Positions 22,225-33,612 of a stretch of 64,000 nt of DNA are shown here, in pieces. Both the position numbers and the translations under genes were made by a program. Numbering within the stretch: position 1 is the first letter of the stretch; every line of letters begins with the position of its first letter. The stretch covers positions 2,852,001 to 2,916,000 of the forward strand of contig OY752140.1 in assembly GCA_963573315.1 (NCBI GenBank). Direction: 5' to 3'. The notes below the pieces were generated by a model, which was not told where the DNA came from, ran no database searches, and worked only from the letters and a program-made list of their open reading frames with translations. The DNA comes from Entomortierella parvispora (taxonomy: Eukaryota > Mortierellomycota > Mortierellomycetes > Mortierellales > Mortierellaceae).

Positions 22225-23838
22225 CTACCCGTCCAATCGCTTATCACAAAATTGCCAAAGTCTGTTTAGCAGATCGTCACCTAATGTCCGAAGGTCAATG
22301 TGGAACTCTCCAGCTGGGAAATCATATATGTAGGTCTTGCGTTAGCTTGACGATTATAACCGTACAGGGTGATATTGATTGGAGTCAAATCATGCATCAT
22401 ACCTTCGCCATCCTCAAGAATATACATATCCGAAGTCTGGTTAGCCTTAACCATGCTCACTAGCTCAAGAAGGTCCTCTGTGTCCAACTGTTGGAATTTA
22501 TCTGCGAGGACATGAACGTTAACCTAGAGGTATAAATGGTGTCAATACAAAAGACGTCGAGCTTGCGTCGTGAACCCAGAGATCAGCGTTCATATTGATT
22601 ACCTTGCTCTCCCATTCGTCTACAGATCCACTAATACTGCTATCGTCGTCATCAGAGCTATCGTCTTCCTTGATCCGCTTTGAATTCTCTTTTCCAACGG
22701 TGTCACGCCTGCGTTTGTGAGCCTTGCCATCAAAGTCATCGTTGCCCGCAAGAGGACTGCCTCTTTCAGATATCGTTTCCACAGGTGGGTTCAAGAGCTT
22801 GATAAAACTTGGCTTAAGATCTGCCTTGAAAGTCTTTAGGAGAGGCAAATACAATGTAAAGTTGTGATGTTGTGATGTTGCGATCAGCAGTGGATTCTCC
22901 AAGACAGATCCATCGGTTCTCCAAAAGTCAAAAGGACGCGCACTTACCAAGGTGTGCGAGACTTCATAGTGCTGCATTTGAAAGTTGAGGTCGTGATCCA
23001 ACACAAACGGCGTGGGTGATTTATCGGCGAAATAGAGCATGATCTTCATATCAAATTCGCCCCAACCCCGCTCCTGGAGTTCAAAGGGATACTCTGTCAC
23101 CTCTAAGGAGAGTCAGAGCAGAAGTAAATAGCACAAAAGTCAGAATCTGTCCCTAGTACACGCGTTTTGCTCCGTGCTTTGGTTCAAAACTAGACTTACT
23201 CCGAATTGGCTCTTCGAACGTGTGATGGAGAACATACTCGACGTAGTCAATGTAGGGCAAAGGTTCCTCTTCGCCGTTTGCGTCCACCCCGACGAGCGAG
23301 ATTTTCCAACGACGCATAGGAAATCCATTCTGCTTCTGGCCCTTTACTGTTCGTTGGTTCGTCAACACCTGTTCTCATGGAAAGAAGAACAGTGAGTGGG
23401 GTCAATAGGGCAGTCCTGTATTGCCACCAAAATAAATATAAAAAAAAAGACCTGCTCACAGAAAACAACCCAGGAAACAAGAATTGTGGCCCGAGAACAA
23501 GGGCAGAGGGTGAGCACGCGGCGGCATACCTTGATTTCTTTGGTGATGTGTCTCTGTTGATGGAGGAGGCATATGGTGACAGATAAGGGTCCGCATCAGG
23601 GGTGTGGTCGGGAAGAGAAAGAAAAGAAAGGGAAAAAAAAAAGAGAAGAGAGGGTTAGAAGGGCCAAAAGAAAGAGAAAGAGAGAGTGCGTGGGGTTTTT
23701 CAGGGGGTGTGGGGGTGGTTCAGTCCAAGGACAGTTCGTCAAGGACAAGGGTGCGTGAGAAGTGGAGTGATGAGGATAGAGGAGAGAAATGAAAAGAAGG
23801 GGAAGAGCAAAAAGCACTAGGATGTCTACCTGAGGCAT
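22225..23838 (-). CDS. TAF14: YEATS-domain protein Taf14 (TFIID/TFIIF/chromatin remodeller subunit)
   Basis: Shared nuclear subunit of TFIID, TFIIF and several chromatin remodellers; the YEATS domain reads acylated histone H3. Six exons on the minus strand: 23830-23838, 23530-23553, 23200-23368, 22603-23102, 22403-22523, 22225-22313; 303 residues (yeast 244). The start [11 protein letters not shown] is split over a 9-bp first coding exon and a 24-bp second exon. YEATS marks: [40 protein letters not shown] and [18 protein letters not shown]. The middle is acidic and Ser-rich with a KRRRD basic patch. The C-terminal ET-like domain is clear: [39 protein letters not shown]. The last exon was found only by reading beyond an in-frame stop, using a CCCAG acceptor. 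Divergent from RAD3. Confidence 0.95.
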
Positions 23839-23870
23839 GGTCGAGTCCAGTTGGATGTAGATGGACAAAT

Positions 23871-23940
23871 GGAGGGATGAATGGAGGGATGAATGGAGGG
23901 ATGGATGGATGGATGAATGGATGGATGGATGGATAGATGG
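23871..23940 (+). repeat. Imperfect GGAT/GAAT tetranucleotide tract
   Basis: About 70 bp of (GGAT)n mixed with GGAG and GAAT variants, starting about 33 bp upstream of the TAF14 start codon, so probably in its 5' untranslated region. Confidence 0.9.
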
Positions 23941-24124
23941 GCGGAGCAGACGCGAGTGAGCACGAACGAAAAAACACAAAAGGGGTGATGCTCTTTTTCT
24001 TTTTTTTTTTTCGGACTGTTTGTTGCGGGATGGATGTGCGAGGGTGCTTTGTTCAAGCGGACGCGAAGGAAGGAAGGAAAGGCTAGGAAAGGAAGCGAGG
24101 GTGCGGGGGAAGGGCGAAGGAAAG

Positions 24125-24175
24125 GGATGGATGGATGGATGGATGGATGGATGGATGGATGGATGGATGGATGGA
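24125..24175 (+). repeat. Perfect GGAT microsatellite
   Basis: About 12 perfect tandem GGAT units, flanked by GGAA-rich sequence. Located in the middle of the TAF14-RAD3 promoter region. Its purity compared with the tract at 23871-23940 suggests that it is the younger, length-variable one. Confidence 0.92.
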
Positions 24176-24480
24176 AGGAAGAAAGGAAGGAAGATGCAAG
24201 AATGGAAGGAAGAAGGAGAGAAGAAAGGAAAAGAGAAAAAGGATGCACAGAAGCACCTAAGGACCATGAAAAAAAAGAAGAGAAAAGAAAGCAAACGTGA
24301 CGTAGCTTTGAGCTTTGAAGCGCGGCACTTCACTTCTTTGCTTTTTCTTCTTCACTTGTTTCCTCTTGTTCCTCCCATCCTTTGTTGCCGTCTCTCATTC
24401 TCAAAGCTCATTATTCGTCCTCTTCATCCACCCCCCTGTACAGTCGACTCCGCCTTATCCAACAACACCCCCCAAGCGCA

Positions 24481-27417
24481 ATGCTGTAATGAAGAATCGC
24501 TGATCAGACCCGGGGAATACAATAAATAGTCAAAGTGTCACCATGCCCGATGCTCAATGCTAAATCATTTTGCTCGTTCCGTCCCGTTGATGACCTTGCT
24601 CTAGCTTCCACATTGATGACCTCCCGGTCTACTTTCCGTACGAGCGAATCTACCCAGAGCAGTATGCTTACATGTGTTCCCTGAAGCAGGCGCTCGATGC
24701 CCAAGTGAGTCTTGATTTACCCTTTCAGTTGCCATCAGCTTTGAACTGGACCTTGGCTACGGGTTTGCTAACATGTTTCTGTGCTTTTGTTATCATCCTC
24801 AAAGGGCCATGGAGTGCTGGAGATGCCTTCAGGCACAGGAAAGACCGTGTCGCTGCTGTCACTCATCATCTCGTATCAACAGGTACGAAGAATTTGCACT
24901 GTTGACACCGAACGCCACCAATTCCCGCCGTGCGTTTGGGCCATAAACAAAGGAGACTCTCTTCAGATCCTTACACCTCCTTTTCTTTTGTTTACAGTTT
25001 TACCCAGAAAAGCGCAAGCTCATTTACTGCTCGCGTACCGTGCCAGAGATCGAAAAGGCATTGGCCGAGTTGAAGCGGCTGGTGGAATACAGAAGGAGCT
25101 GTGGATTGCAGGAGAGCATCTTGGGACTTGGCTTGACGAGTCGACGAAATCTTTGCCTGCATCCTTCTGTCAGCAAGGAAAAAAAAGGAAAAGTCGTCGA
25201 TGCACGGTGTCGAAACCTCACCGCGTCTTGGGTCCGTGAGGCTGCTGCTGCTGGACAGGACATCGAAACGTGTTCATTTTACGAAGAACTGGAGTCGTTG
25301 GACTTGCGCGAGGCCGTTCCGGATGCGATTTACACACTGGACGATATCAAAGAGCTAGGAAAGACGAAAAAGATTTGCCCATATTATATGGCACGCCGAA
25401 TGGTATGAACACGATGAATTGTTTGTTCTTGTCAAAATCTACTCGGCAAAAGACTTATGGATTTCTCTCTTTGAATTGCAGATTGGATACGCCAATGTCG
25501 TTATTTACTCCTACCATTACATGCTCGATCCCAAAATCGCCGATTTGATTTCAAAAGAGCTGTCCAAGGAATCCATCGTGGTGTTTGACGAGGCTCACAA
25601 TATTGGTATGTTTGACAAGAGGAGATGCTATTAGAGATTGTGAGATGCGGACAAATTTGTAACCATTTTAATTGGTATTGCAATGCGATAGATAATGTTT
25701 GTATTGACTCCCTGAGCTTGGATATTATGAGACCTACCTTGGAAGCTAGTTCAAGGAGCATCACGCAACTTTCAGAAAGTATTGAGAAAATGAAGCAGCA
25801 GGGATCCGAAAAACTGAAAAATGAGTACGAAAGACTCGTTCAAGGTCTTCAGGACACGATGCAGGCCAGGAGCGATGATCTTGTCATGGCTAATCCAGCC
25901 CTCCCAGATGATCTTCTCCAGGAAGCGGTCCCTGGCAACATCCGGAAAGCTGAGCATTTCGTTGCTTTTTTGAAACGTTTCAACGAGTACCTGAAGACAA
26001 GACTCCGAGTTCTGAACGTTACAGCTGAAACACCTCAGTCTTTCCTCCAACATTTGAAAGAGATTACTTTCATCGAAAAGAAGCCACTACAGTTCTGTGC
26101 GGAGCGTCTCTCACTACTATGCCGCACCCTCGAACTTCAGAACATGGATGAATACCAGTCTTTGGAGAAGGTGGCGGCGCTTGCGACTCTTGTCGCTACG
26201 TATGACAAAGGCTTCATGCTGGTTCTCGAGCCATATGAGAACGATAACGCCACAGTACCCAACCCAATTCTTCGATTCGCTTGTTTGGATGCCGCAATTG
26301 CCATCAAGCCGGTGTTTGACCGGTTTTCTTCAGTAATCATCACGTCAGGAACGCTGTCTCCCTTGGACATGTATCCAAAGATTCTGAGCTTCGAGGCTGT
26401 CGTCCAAGAGAGTTATCCTATGACTTTGACCAGGAACTGTTTCCTGCCCATGGTCATCACTCGTGGATCTGATCAGGTCGCCATCTCATCCAAATTTGAA
26501 GTTCGAAATGACCCCGCTGTCGTCCGAAACTTTGGCAACATTCTAATTGAATTTGGCAAGGTTGTACCCGATGGTATCGTTGCTTTCTTCCCCAGTTACC
26601 TGTACATGGAAAGTATCATTGCCATGTGGCACGAGATGGTATGTAACCTTGACTTTGTTCTAGAGTATGATTGAAATATTCTTATTAACGGCAATGACGG
26701 CATTATTAGGGAATGTTGACCGAAGCGTGGAAGTCCAAGCTCATTTTTGTCGAAACCCCTGATTCCGCTGAAACCTCAATCGCGTTGGATAACTATCGAC
26801 GAGCTTGTGAGAATGGAAGAGGAGCAATTTTGTTGGCTGTGGCGCGTGGAAAGGTATCAGAGGGAATCGATTTTGACCACCACTATGGCCGCGCTGTCGT
26901 CATGTTTGGTATTCCTTACCAGTATACCGAGTCGAGAATTTTGAAGGCGCGCCTCGAATTCTTGAGAGACGAGCATCGAGTACGAGAGAACGACTTTTTA
27001 ACCTTCGACGCACTGCGCCATGCTGCCCAGTGCCTGGGACGTGTTTTGAGAGGAAAGACCGATTATGGACTGATGGTGTTCGCAGACCGACGATATGCTC
27101 GACAAGACAAACGGTCAAAGTTGCCCAGATGGATCAACCAGTACATTACAGACACAAGTGTCAATCTGTCAACCGACATGGGTATCGCGATTGCCAAAAA
27201 GTTTTTGAGATCAATGGCACAACCACTGGAGACCCAAGCTCAGCTGGGTGTGAGTCTCTGGAGTCTCGAAGACGTGTTGGCCAAGCAACGGGCACAAAAG
27301 GAGAAATTGGAGCGCGCCGCTGCCGGAAGTCAGCATGTGCAGTACGGAGCTGCAGAGGCGGCCAAACTAGCGCAAGACCGGGCCAGTGGACGTGTCTACA
27401 TGGATGTCAGCTTGTAG
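24481..27417 (+). CDS. RAD3: TFIIH/NER helicase Rad3 (XPD)
   Basis: 5'-3' DNA helicase of TFIIH, used in nucleotide excision repair and transcription initiation. Seven exons: 24481-24485, 24605-24704, 24805-24882, 24998-25402, 25482-25605, 25692-26638, 26710-27417; 788 residues (yeast 778, human 760). Start [20 protein letters not shown] aligns with yeast MKFYIDDLPVLFPY; this needs a 5-bp first coding exon (ATGCT). With it, the Walker A lysine (EMPSGTGKT) falls at residue 48, exactly as in XPD. Four Fe-S cysteines are visible (RRNLCLH, DARCRNL, ETCSFYE, KKICPYY), then VVFDEAHNI (DEAH), [52 protein letters not shown] and the [14 protein letters not shown] motif VI. The first exon is the least certain part, since its donor is GTAATG. 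Divergent from TAF14, another transcription factor subunit. Confidence 0.96.
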
Positions 27418-27532
27418 AGACTCTTTTTTTTTCTTCTTTTTTCCATTCATGTCAGAATAATAACCAAATAATCGTCGATTGGAAATGGACATCTGTGCTT
27501 TTTTTGCTCTTCTACTATAACGCTATGTTTTT

Positions 27533-30500
27533 CTATGACCCTTCCTTGAGCATCTTGCCAGAACTGCGTTTCCCCCGCGTCATGGGTTCTATTCCTGTGC
27601 TTGGCCGAGAACCGGAGCCAACTGGTCCCGGACCAAATCCACCCCCTTCCATCTGGACCTTACTCAGTAAAAAGACGACTTCTCTAGCCCAAGTCTTGAC
27701 TCGATCGTCTTGGGTGCCGTTTCCAAAATGACCTCTATTTTCATCCACCATGAGCACGCATGCTTCCTTGCCTTCTGGGCCGTACCAAGAGTTCAATCTG
27801 GATCTTAACCTGGCGACAAACTTGGCTGACTGAGTATAGTCCACTCTTTGGTCCCGCTCTCCACAAGTGATCAAAAGCGCAGGTCGGCGTGCCGTCAGAG
27901 GGGGTGCCGGGAATGACGATGGATGACTCTCAGTTGTTGTCGAGGAGGGCTCCGATTCTGGTATGGTATCGTACGGAGCATAGCTGGCCATGTAGTCATA
28001 CATCTGTTCAGAGTCAGCAGGGTTTCCCCATTCGAGATACTCGACTTTGGTCAGTGGAATCTTTGGATCCAACATGGTCGTCATGGGGTCCAAGAAAGGA
28101 ACAGACAAGATCATGGCTCTAAAAAGATCGGGCCTCATGTTGGCCACAGCACCTGGTGCACCAAGAAAAGAAGACAAGGTTGATCAGACTTGGTCGTGCT
28201 CAGCATCGCTACTAAATAAAAAGATGTCGCCCGCTCCTGAATCCTTACCCATTAGCAATCCACCGGCACTGACACCGCTCGCTGTCAGTCTTCTTGGGTT
28301 CGTATATCCAGCCTCGACCAAGTGTTCAGCCACATCAATGAAATCCGTAAACGTGTTGCGCTTCTTTTCCAGTTTTCCTTGATGGTACCACAGCGTGCCA
28401 AGTTCAGAACCGCCACTAGAGAGATTAAATAATAAAAAAAAAGTCAGTCGCGGTTTCTTCTTTCAATATCGGCAGTAACACATCTTCCTTCGTCCTCCTT
28501 CTCATACCGAACATGAGCAAGAGCGATGATCCAGCCACGCTCCAGAAGAGGAAAGTGTTCGACTCTGAAATCAATATCTGTGGGTACACCATAGGCGCCA
28601 TAGGCACGCATCAATGTTGGATTCCGTCCGTTGAGCTGAAGGTTCTTGCGATGCAGTAATGTCACGGGGATTTGTGCCGTGCCATCCTCTGATGGGACGT
28701 TGATTCGTGTGCAAGTGAATTTTGAGCGATCCAAGCCTATATACGAAAAAAATTACATTAGTATCTCGTCCTATAGCTTTGTAAACAGAGGGCATCCATT
28801 TCGAACTTACGATGAATAGGATGGACGCGAAGCGCTGTCATCACCCGTGAGCCCATGTCATACTCGTACGTCGCTTCATGTGCATAGGGTGAATTCAAAG
28901 TGAACTGGAAAGAGTCTGTGTCGTAGTCCTAAAGGTTGGATGCTCAACATTGTTAGCGTGCTTTTTTCAGCTTTTCGATATCGTGCACTCTTTAGGTGAA
29001 ACCTCCATGTTTTGATTTCTTACCAAGTTGACACCGGCTCCGATGGTGCAGAATTGCTCTGGAAGAGGAACCTCGTGAACAGCCCCAGTTTCAAAGTGGT
29101 AACAGGACACGACAGGAAGAGCATCACGCTTGGCATAGATGACCATAAAGTTCCTAAAGATGTCTACGTCCTCAATCTTCTCTCCGTCTTTAGCCTCCAT
29201 GAGCTCAACCCAGGACTCCCGGTTCGGGTCGTCCCTGTGAGCTCGCATAACACGAAAGTTCTTTTTAGGATTGGCATTGGTCAAGATGTAGTAATGGTCC
29301 TATGGATCAACAAAGAGTAAGAGAGGTTAAGAAAACTTCACAAGATAGAATAGGAATCGCTTGTAAACATTTGTTCCGCCGTGTCCCGCCGTAAGCGACA
29401 CTTACATCGTGATGGTCCACATAGTATTCTACGCCCTCCTCCCTTGGAGCAATGACCGTCAGCTCTGGTGCTGCGCCGGAGGAAAAGTCATGACCTGCAT
29501 CCAATACTCTGACCTCCGAAGAGGAGAGAGAGTTTCCATTGATGGTGATATACCGTTGGTCCTTTGTAGATCCCACATCGACAAAGATACTGTCGTCATC
29601 TTCCTGGAACACTAATGTATCTGCCTCTTGAGGGGTGCCAATCTGATGGGCCCAGACTTGGTATGGCCGAAGTAATTCAGTCGCCTTGGTATAATACACA
29701 GTCTTGTTATCGTTGCCCCAAACAAAATTGAACACATCCTCGAGAACCTCCTAAAGAAAGACGGCCGATCTCTGTTAGAGAATCTGACGCGAGTTTTGTT
29801 TTGAATCTTCTTCCAGTTCCTTGGATATCTTACATCGTAGGGCTCTCCACGCTTCAAGTCTCGGAAGTGCAATGATCCCAGCTCTTCGCCCTCTTCCTCT
29901 GTCAAAAAGGAGAATGTTTGATGTCCTGTTGAAAGAAGCACCTTCTTGACGTTACAATTATCAGGTAAATATCCGGAATCCAGCAAGATCTCCTATATCC
30001 ATCAAAGATGCAAGGAGCCCAATTGCGTTAGGAAAATCCGACATTAATTATGTGATAGTTGGTCCATGAGACACCAGAACTGACCTCCTTTGTCATAGGG
30101 CCCTTCTTTCTCCGGCAGTAGACCATTCCATGTCGGCTTGTTTTGGTATAATATTCATATCCACGGACGGTCGTAGTCAACGGTGCCGAGATCCTTTGCG
30201 TCCTTAGAACTTGCTTCATCTCCTATGATGGCCGGATCAGGGAATAGAAGAAATGGAGTCAGATCTGCCCTGTTTCCATTCGTATCGTTGCGGCAGTGAG
30301 CGATTTCCAGTCGCTTACTCTGTTTAAAAGATGGATTGCGGCAGTTTCTGAAGCAAAGTACTCGTGAGCATATCTAAAGACGAAAGTTGGTTGAATGGTA
30401 ATGTGAGTTGACCAAGATCACAAGAATGCCGCTATGGATCCTGGTGAACGGGCTGATCGAGCCATACGTGTTTTCTGCTTGAATATAGTCTTTAAGGTCC

Positions 30501-31123
30501 TAAATAGGTGGAAAAAAGACAAGGCATGTCAGCGATCTGTGAGCAAGTGGCAAAGGATCGGACATGAGTACGATCCGTCCAGGACCAGATCAGAATCCTC
30601 CTTACTGGATCATTCTTGTTGGCCATCCATTCGAATTCATCCACGCGAACACGGCCGAGAACTCGAGTCTCCTTGGGTAACTTTTTAGGCGGCTTTGGCG
30701 GTAAAGGTCTAGATTTGTTTTTGTTTTTTTTTCAACATGGATCAGGTCAGGGTTTTCCTATCGAACATATTCTTTTTGGATTCTAATCGAAATGTGAAGA
30801 ACCTACTGCTTAAAGACCGCACGAAGAGTGCCCAAGAAACTGAGATCTCGCTTTTGTTGGATTTGGTAGTTGCAGCGGAGAATAATGATGTTGGTGGACG
30901 GACAGGATGCCGCTATGGGAGGGGAGACACGTCGGAGAGTCGACGTCAAAGTACGCCTTCCGGAATTCGGCCGTGCAGACGAAAACGAGTTTGACTGGAC
31001 CAAGCGCCACCCTGCAGCAGACAAGGTTCTGTTGGGTGGGTGGCCAGGGTGCGTGCGTGCTAGCGCAGGGGCGAGACTCCTGGCAAGAGGCATTGGTCGG
31101 GATGGAGATGCAAGAAGGAGCAT
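27533..31123 (-). CDS. Oligopeptidase B-like prolyl oligopeptidase family peptidase (S9), probable mitochondrial leader
   Basis: Serine peptidase cleaving small peptides. Twelve exons on the minus strand: 30807-31123, 30606-30708, 30468-30499, 30319-30373, 30085-30222, 29834-29992, 29406-29750, 29024-29299, 28811-28928, 28508-28736, 28249-28415, 27533-28152; 852 residues. N-terminal beta-propeller: RVDEFEWMANKNDP, GYEYYTKTSRHGMVYCRRK, VFNFVWGNDNKTVYYT, YYVDHHDDHYYILTN. Catalytic domain: RNPTLMRAYGAYGVPTDIDF, LAHVRGGSELGTLWYHQGK, nucleophile SGVSAGG (Ser640), then RDQRVDY (Asp) and ENRGHFGNG (His). A Ser/Pro insertion lies before the Asp strand. The first ATGs open into an Arg/Ser/Pro/Ala-rich stretch without acidic residues (MLLLASPSRPMPLARSLAPA and on), typical of a mitochondrial leader; 31123 or 31093 may be the start. 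One intron uses the donor GTCAGT. Confidence 0.92.
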
Positions 31124-31417
31124 GCAGCCGTTGGAGAGGACGAGGGAGGAGAAGACGACGCACAGGAACACACCTCCGGAGAAGGGCAGGGCGAAATGGG
31201 GGTGGCTTAGATGTTTAGAGTGCGATGCAACCTGCAGGTGTGCGATGAGTGGATGCATGCATTTCTCTCTTGTCGTTTTCTGTTCTCTTGTTCTCTGCTC
31301 CATCACCCTCGCCGTCAACCAGCCAGCTGACTAGCACCCGCGCTCTCTCTATCTCGCTCTCTCAAGTCTCGACCGGATTCCTCCCATCGCATCACTTCAC
31401 ATATCCCCGCCAGCAAC

Positions 31418-32090
31418 ATGAACAACCGCGCTAACGTAGGCCGAAATACACGTCCTGGAATGATGACGCTGTGCATTGCGTCTTCAGAGCCGAATGTAGT
31501 CCCTAACCCATTTCTTGCTCTTGGCTGATGTATAGGTCCGTCTGCCACCAGAGGTGAACCGAGCACTGTTTGTTCGGTAAGGAGTCTGAGGATACCGGCC
31601 ACTGACAACACTGTTGAACCATACATCTCTTCTGTAAAATAGCCCAAAGTTGCTTAGAGCTCCTAACTCAACTCGTATCCTCTTTTTTTTATAGAAACCT
31701 GCCATTCAAGATCACACCTGAAGAGATGTACGACATTTTTGGAAAATATGGAGCGATCCGTCAGATCCGTGTAGGGAATGCTACCGATACAAAAGGAACT
31801 GCGTTCGTCATTTACGAGGATATTTTCGACGCAAAGACGGCATACGAACATCTGCAGGGATTCAACATCATGGGACGGTACCTCATCGTGCTTTACTACC
31901 AACCAAACAAGGTCACAAAGAAGATGAACCTGGCAAAGAAGGAAGAGGAGCTCAAGGAACTAAAGACGTAAGTAGCCTCATGGTCATCATGAAGTGCAGG
32001 ACCACTTTGACTTTACAAGTGCTAACTTGTGTCTTATAATATCACTTTCTTTCTTTCTTTAGTCGCTATGGAATCTCAGACGACGATTAA
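31418..32090 (+). CDS. Splicing factor 3B subunit 6 (SF3b14a/p14)
   Basis: RNA-recognition protein of the U2 snRNP SF3b complex, sitting near the branch-point adenosine. Four exons: 31418-31435, 31536-31576, 31695-31967, 32063-32090; 119 residues (human 125). [20 protein letters not shown] is followed by [39 protein letters not shown] (RNP1 region) and [14 protein letters not shown], almost identical to the human protein. The aromatic residue used by p14 to contact the branch adenosine (in RNP2/ALFVRNL and the FDAK region) is retained as far as can be seen. The first and last coding exons are just 18 and 28 bp. Divergent from the oligopeptidase gene with 294 bp between the proposed starts; convergent with NSL1. 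Confidence 0.97.
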
Positions 32091-32373
32091 TCTATAGGGG
32101 TTGGGACCTGAAGACAGAACCACAACTTCAACAGCTTTTTTTTGGGCCTTTGGTCAAGGATTATTCGACGGACAGGATTGCAGCATAGTGTCATTTTGTC
32201 CGCGGACCCACCATCGCCTTTATGTATTATAGCACCAAAATAAACAACACAAGCAACTGCAGACAACCCAATAGCGACAATGAATGGGGAAAAAAACTGT
32301 TATTGTTATACAAGGAGTTCGTTATGATACATAGAGAGGTTGTTACTAGGTGGCACATTCATGACGAGTTTTC

Positions 32374-33330
32374 TCATGGCAAGGTCTCGTCAACAACAGC
32401 CTGAGCACCATCAATCCGGGCAATGTTGGACGATACCGTCTATGCACAAATATGAACACAGAAATATTCATTAGGAAATCAGGCCTCTTTCAAATGAGCA
32501 GCCTTAACGTACAAAGTTCACATACCTTCTTCAGACCACTCAACAAAGCCAGGCTGGAGGTGAACTCTTGAGTGACGAGATCGAGTCTCTCCAATTTAAC
32601 TATTAGGCAAAAAAGGTCAAAGGTTAATGAATTTGCGCACACCAGGACAGTTTTTTTTTTCAGTTCAAAAGAAAGAAAGCCTACCACCGTTGTCATCCTT
32701 CTCGATATCGGCGTCTTCGTCCTCTCCTTGCTCAAACTCGATCCTATCAGCAAGGGCAGCCTGACGGCGGAGTGCATCATCCAGCAACATCTTGACTTGC
32801 TCTGGCACTCTTTTCCTGCGCTCCGCCACGTTCAGCATCAGGTCCTCGACAACCGCCCGTTGCCGTTGTACCTTTAACGCAAGAGACTCGTCCAGCGGCT
32901 CTACGTCTGCATAAAGGGTTCAATTGAAATAAGTCAACCTGGTAAACAGTATCCTCCTTTGACCTCTCGCACTTAGACAGCCGAGTCTGCGGCTCTTACC
33001 GTCGTTAATGATGGCTTCCTTGTAAGGAATTCCGTTGATGTCAATGCTGGCGCTCGACATCTCAATCATTTTCTCAAGCCACTATTATGACAGTGTTTGA
33101 AATGGTTGAGGTTTAGCAACGTCCTCGAGAAGAAACGAGGCACTTCCTTCCTGCCCCAAAGGTCGCTGCCTCTTATCCATTTGCATGAAACGTACCTGAT
33201 CTAGCAAAGGTTGGACTTGGGAAATGTCGCCATGCTGTCGTTCTAAATTAGCATAGAGTTTGGTTCGCCAGATGTCGGCCAAGTATTGAATGTCGGCCTT
33301 GGAGGACACATTGATCTTTGGGAATTCCAT
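32374..33330 (-). CDS. Mis14/Nsl1-like kinetochore (MIS12 complex) subunit
   Basis: Probable subunit of the MIS12/MIND complex that links centromeric chromatin to the outer kinetochore. Five exons on the minus strand: 33196-33330, 33000-33081, 32685-32906, 32526-32599, 32374-32439; 192 residues. The family pattern, as I recall it, is an N-terminal helix region (FPKINVSSKADIQYLADIWR), a block ending in a sequence like IDINGIP (here WLEKMIEMSSASIDINGIPY), then a coiled coil starting EPLDESLALKVQRQRAVVED and running to RRKRVPEQVKMLLDDALRR. The C-terminal third is acidic, then helical (LERLDLVTQEFTSSLALLSG). Size and order fit Mis14 of fission yeast. The assignment rests on weakly conserved sequence, so another coiled-coil protein is possible. 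All exon phases close correctly. Confidence 0.7.
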
Positions 33331-33612
33331 TGTAGCTTTGTCCTATGATGGAGCTGTTGATTTCCGTCGATGGACAGGGAGAGAAAGAAAGGTAACAAAA
33401 AGTCGGAGACGCGTTTTTTTTCTTGTTTGGTTGAGAAAACGAAATTTTTCATTGAATTGAGGAGGGACACGCGCTGGTCAGAAAGGACGACTACAATAAT
33501 AAATATACGACAAGAGGGAATACGCTATATACGACCCATGCTGGGCATGGTTGAGGAGAGGGAGCAAGAGGGAAGAGAAGGGGATAAAGAAAGCAAGAGA
33601 GTCGCTTTTATC

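Larger units (their letters stand above)
23839..24480. promoter_or_regulatory. Shared divergent promoter region of TAF14 and RAD3
   Basis: 642 bp between the two start codons. Most of it is purine-rich on the plus strand and includes two GGAT microsatellites. No TATA box is obvious. Minus-strand frames here encode long IHPS repeats and are artefacts of the microsatellites. Confidence 0.6.

Noticed and set aside
22281-22487. An in-frame stop after MMHDL in the fifth TAF14 exon taken as the gene end
   Set aside because: Splicing at GAAG|GTATGA to CCCAG|CTGGAG restores the conserved C-terminal end of Taf14, so the frame beyond the donor is intron.
23596-24333. Minus-strand frames with long IHPS repeats
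   Set aside because: They are translations of the GGAT microsatellites in the TAF14-RAD3 promoter, not proteins.
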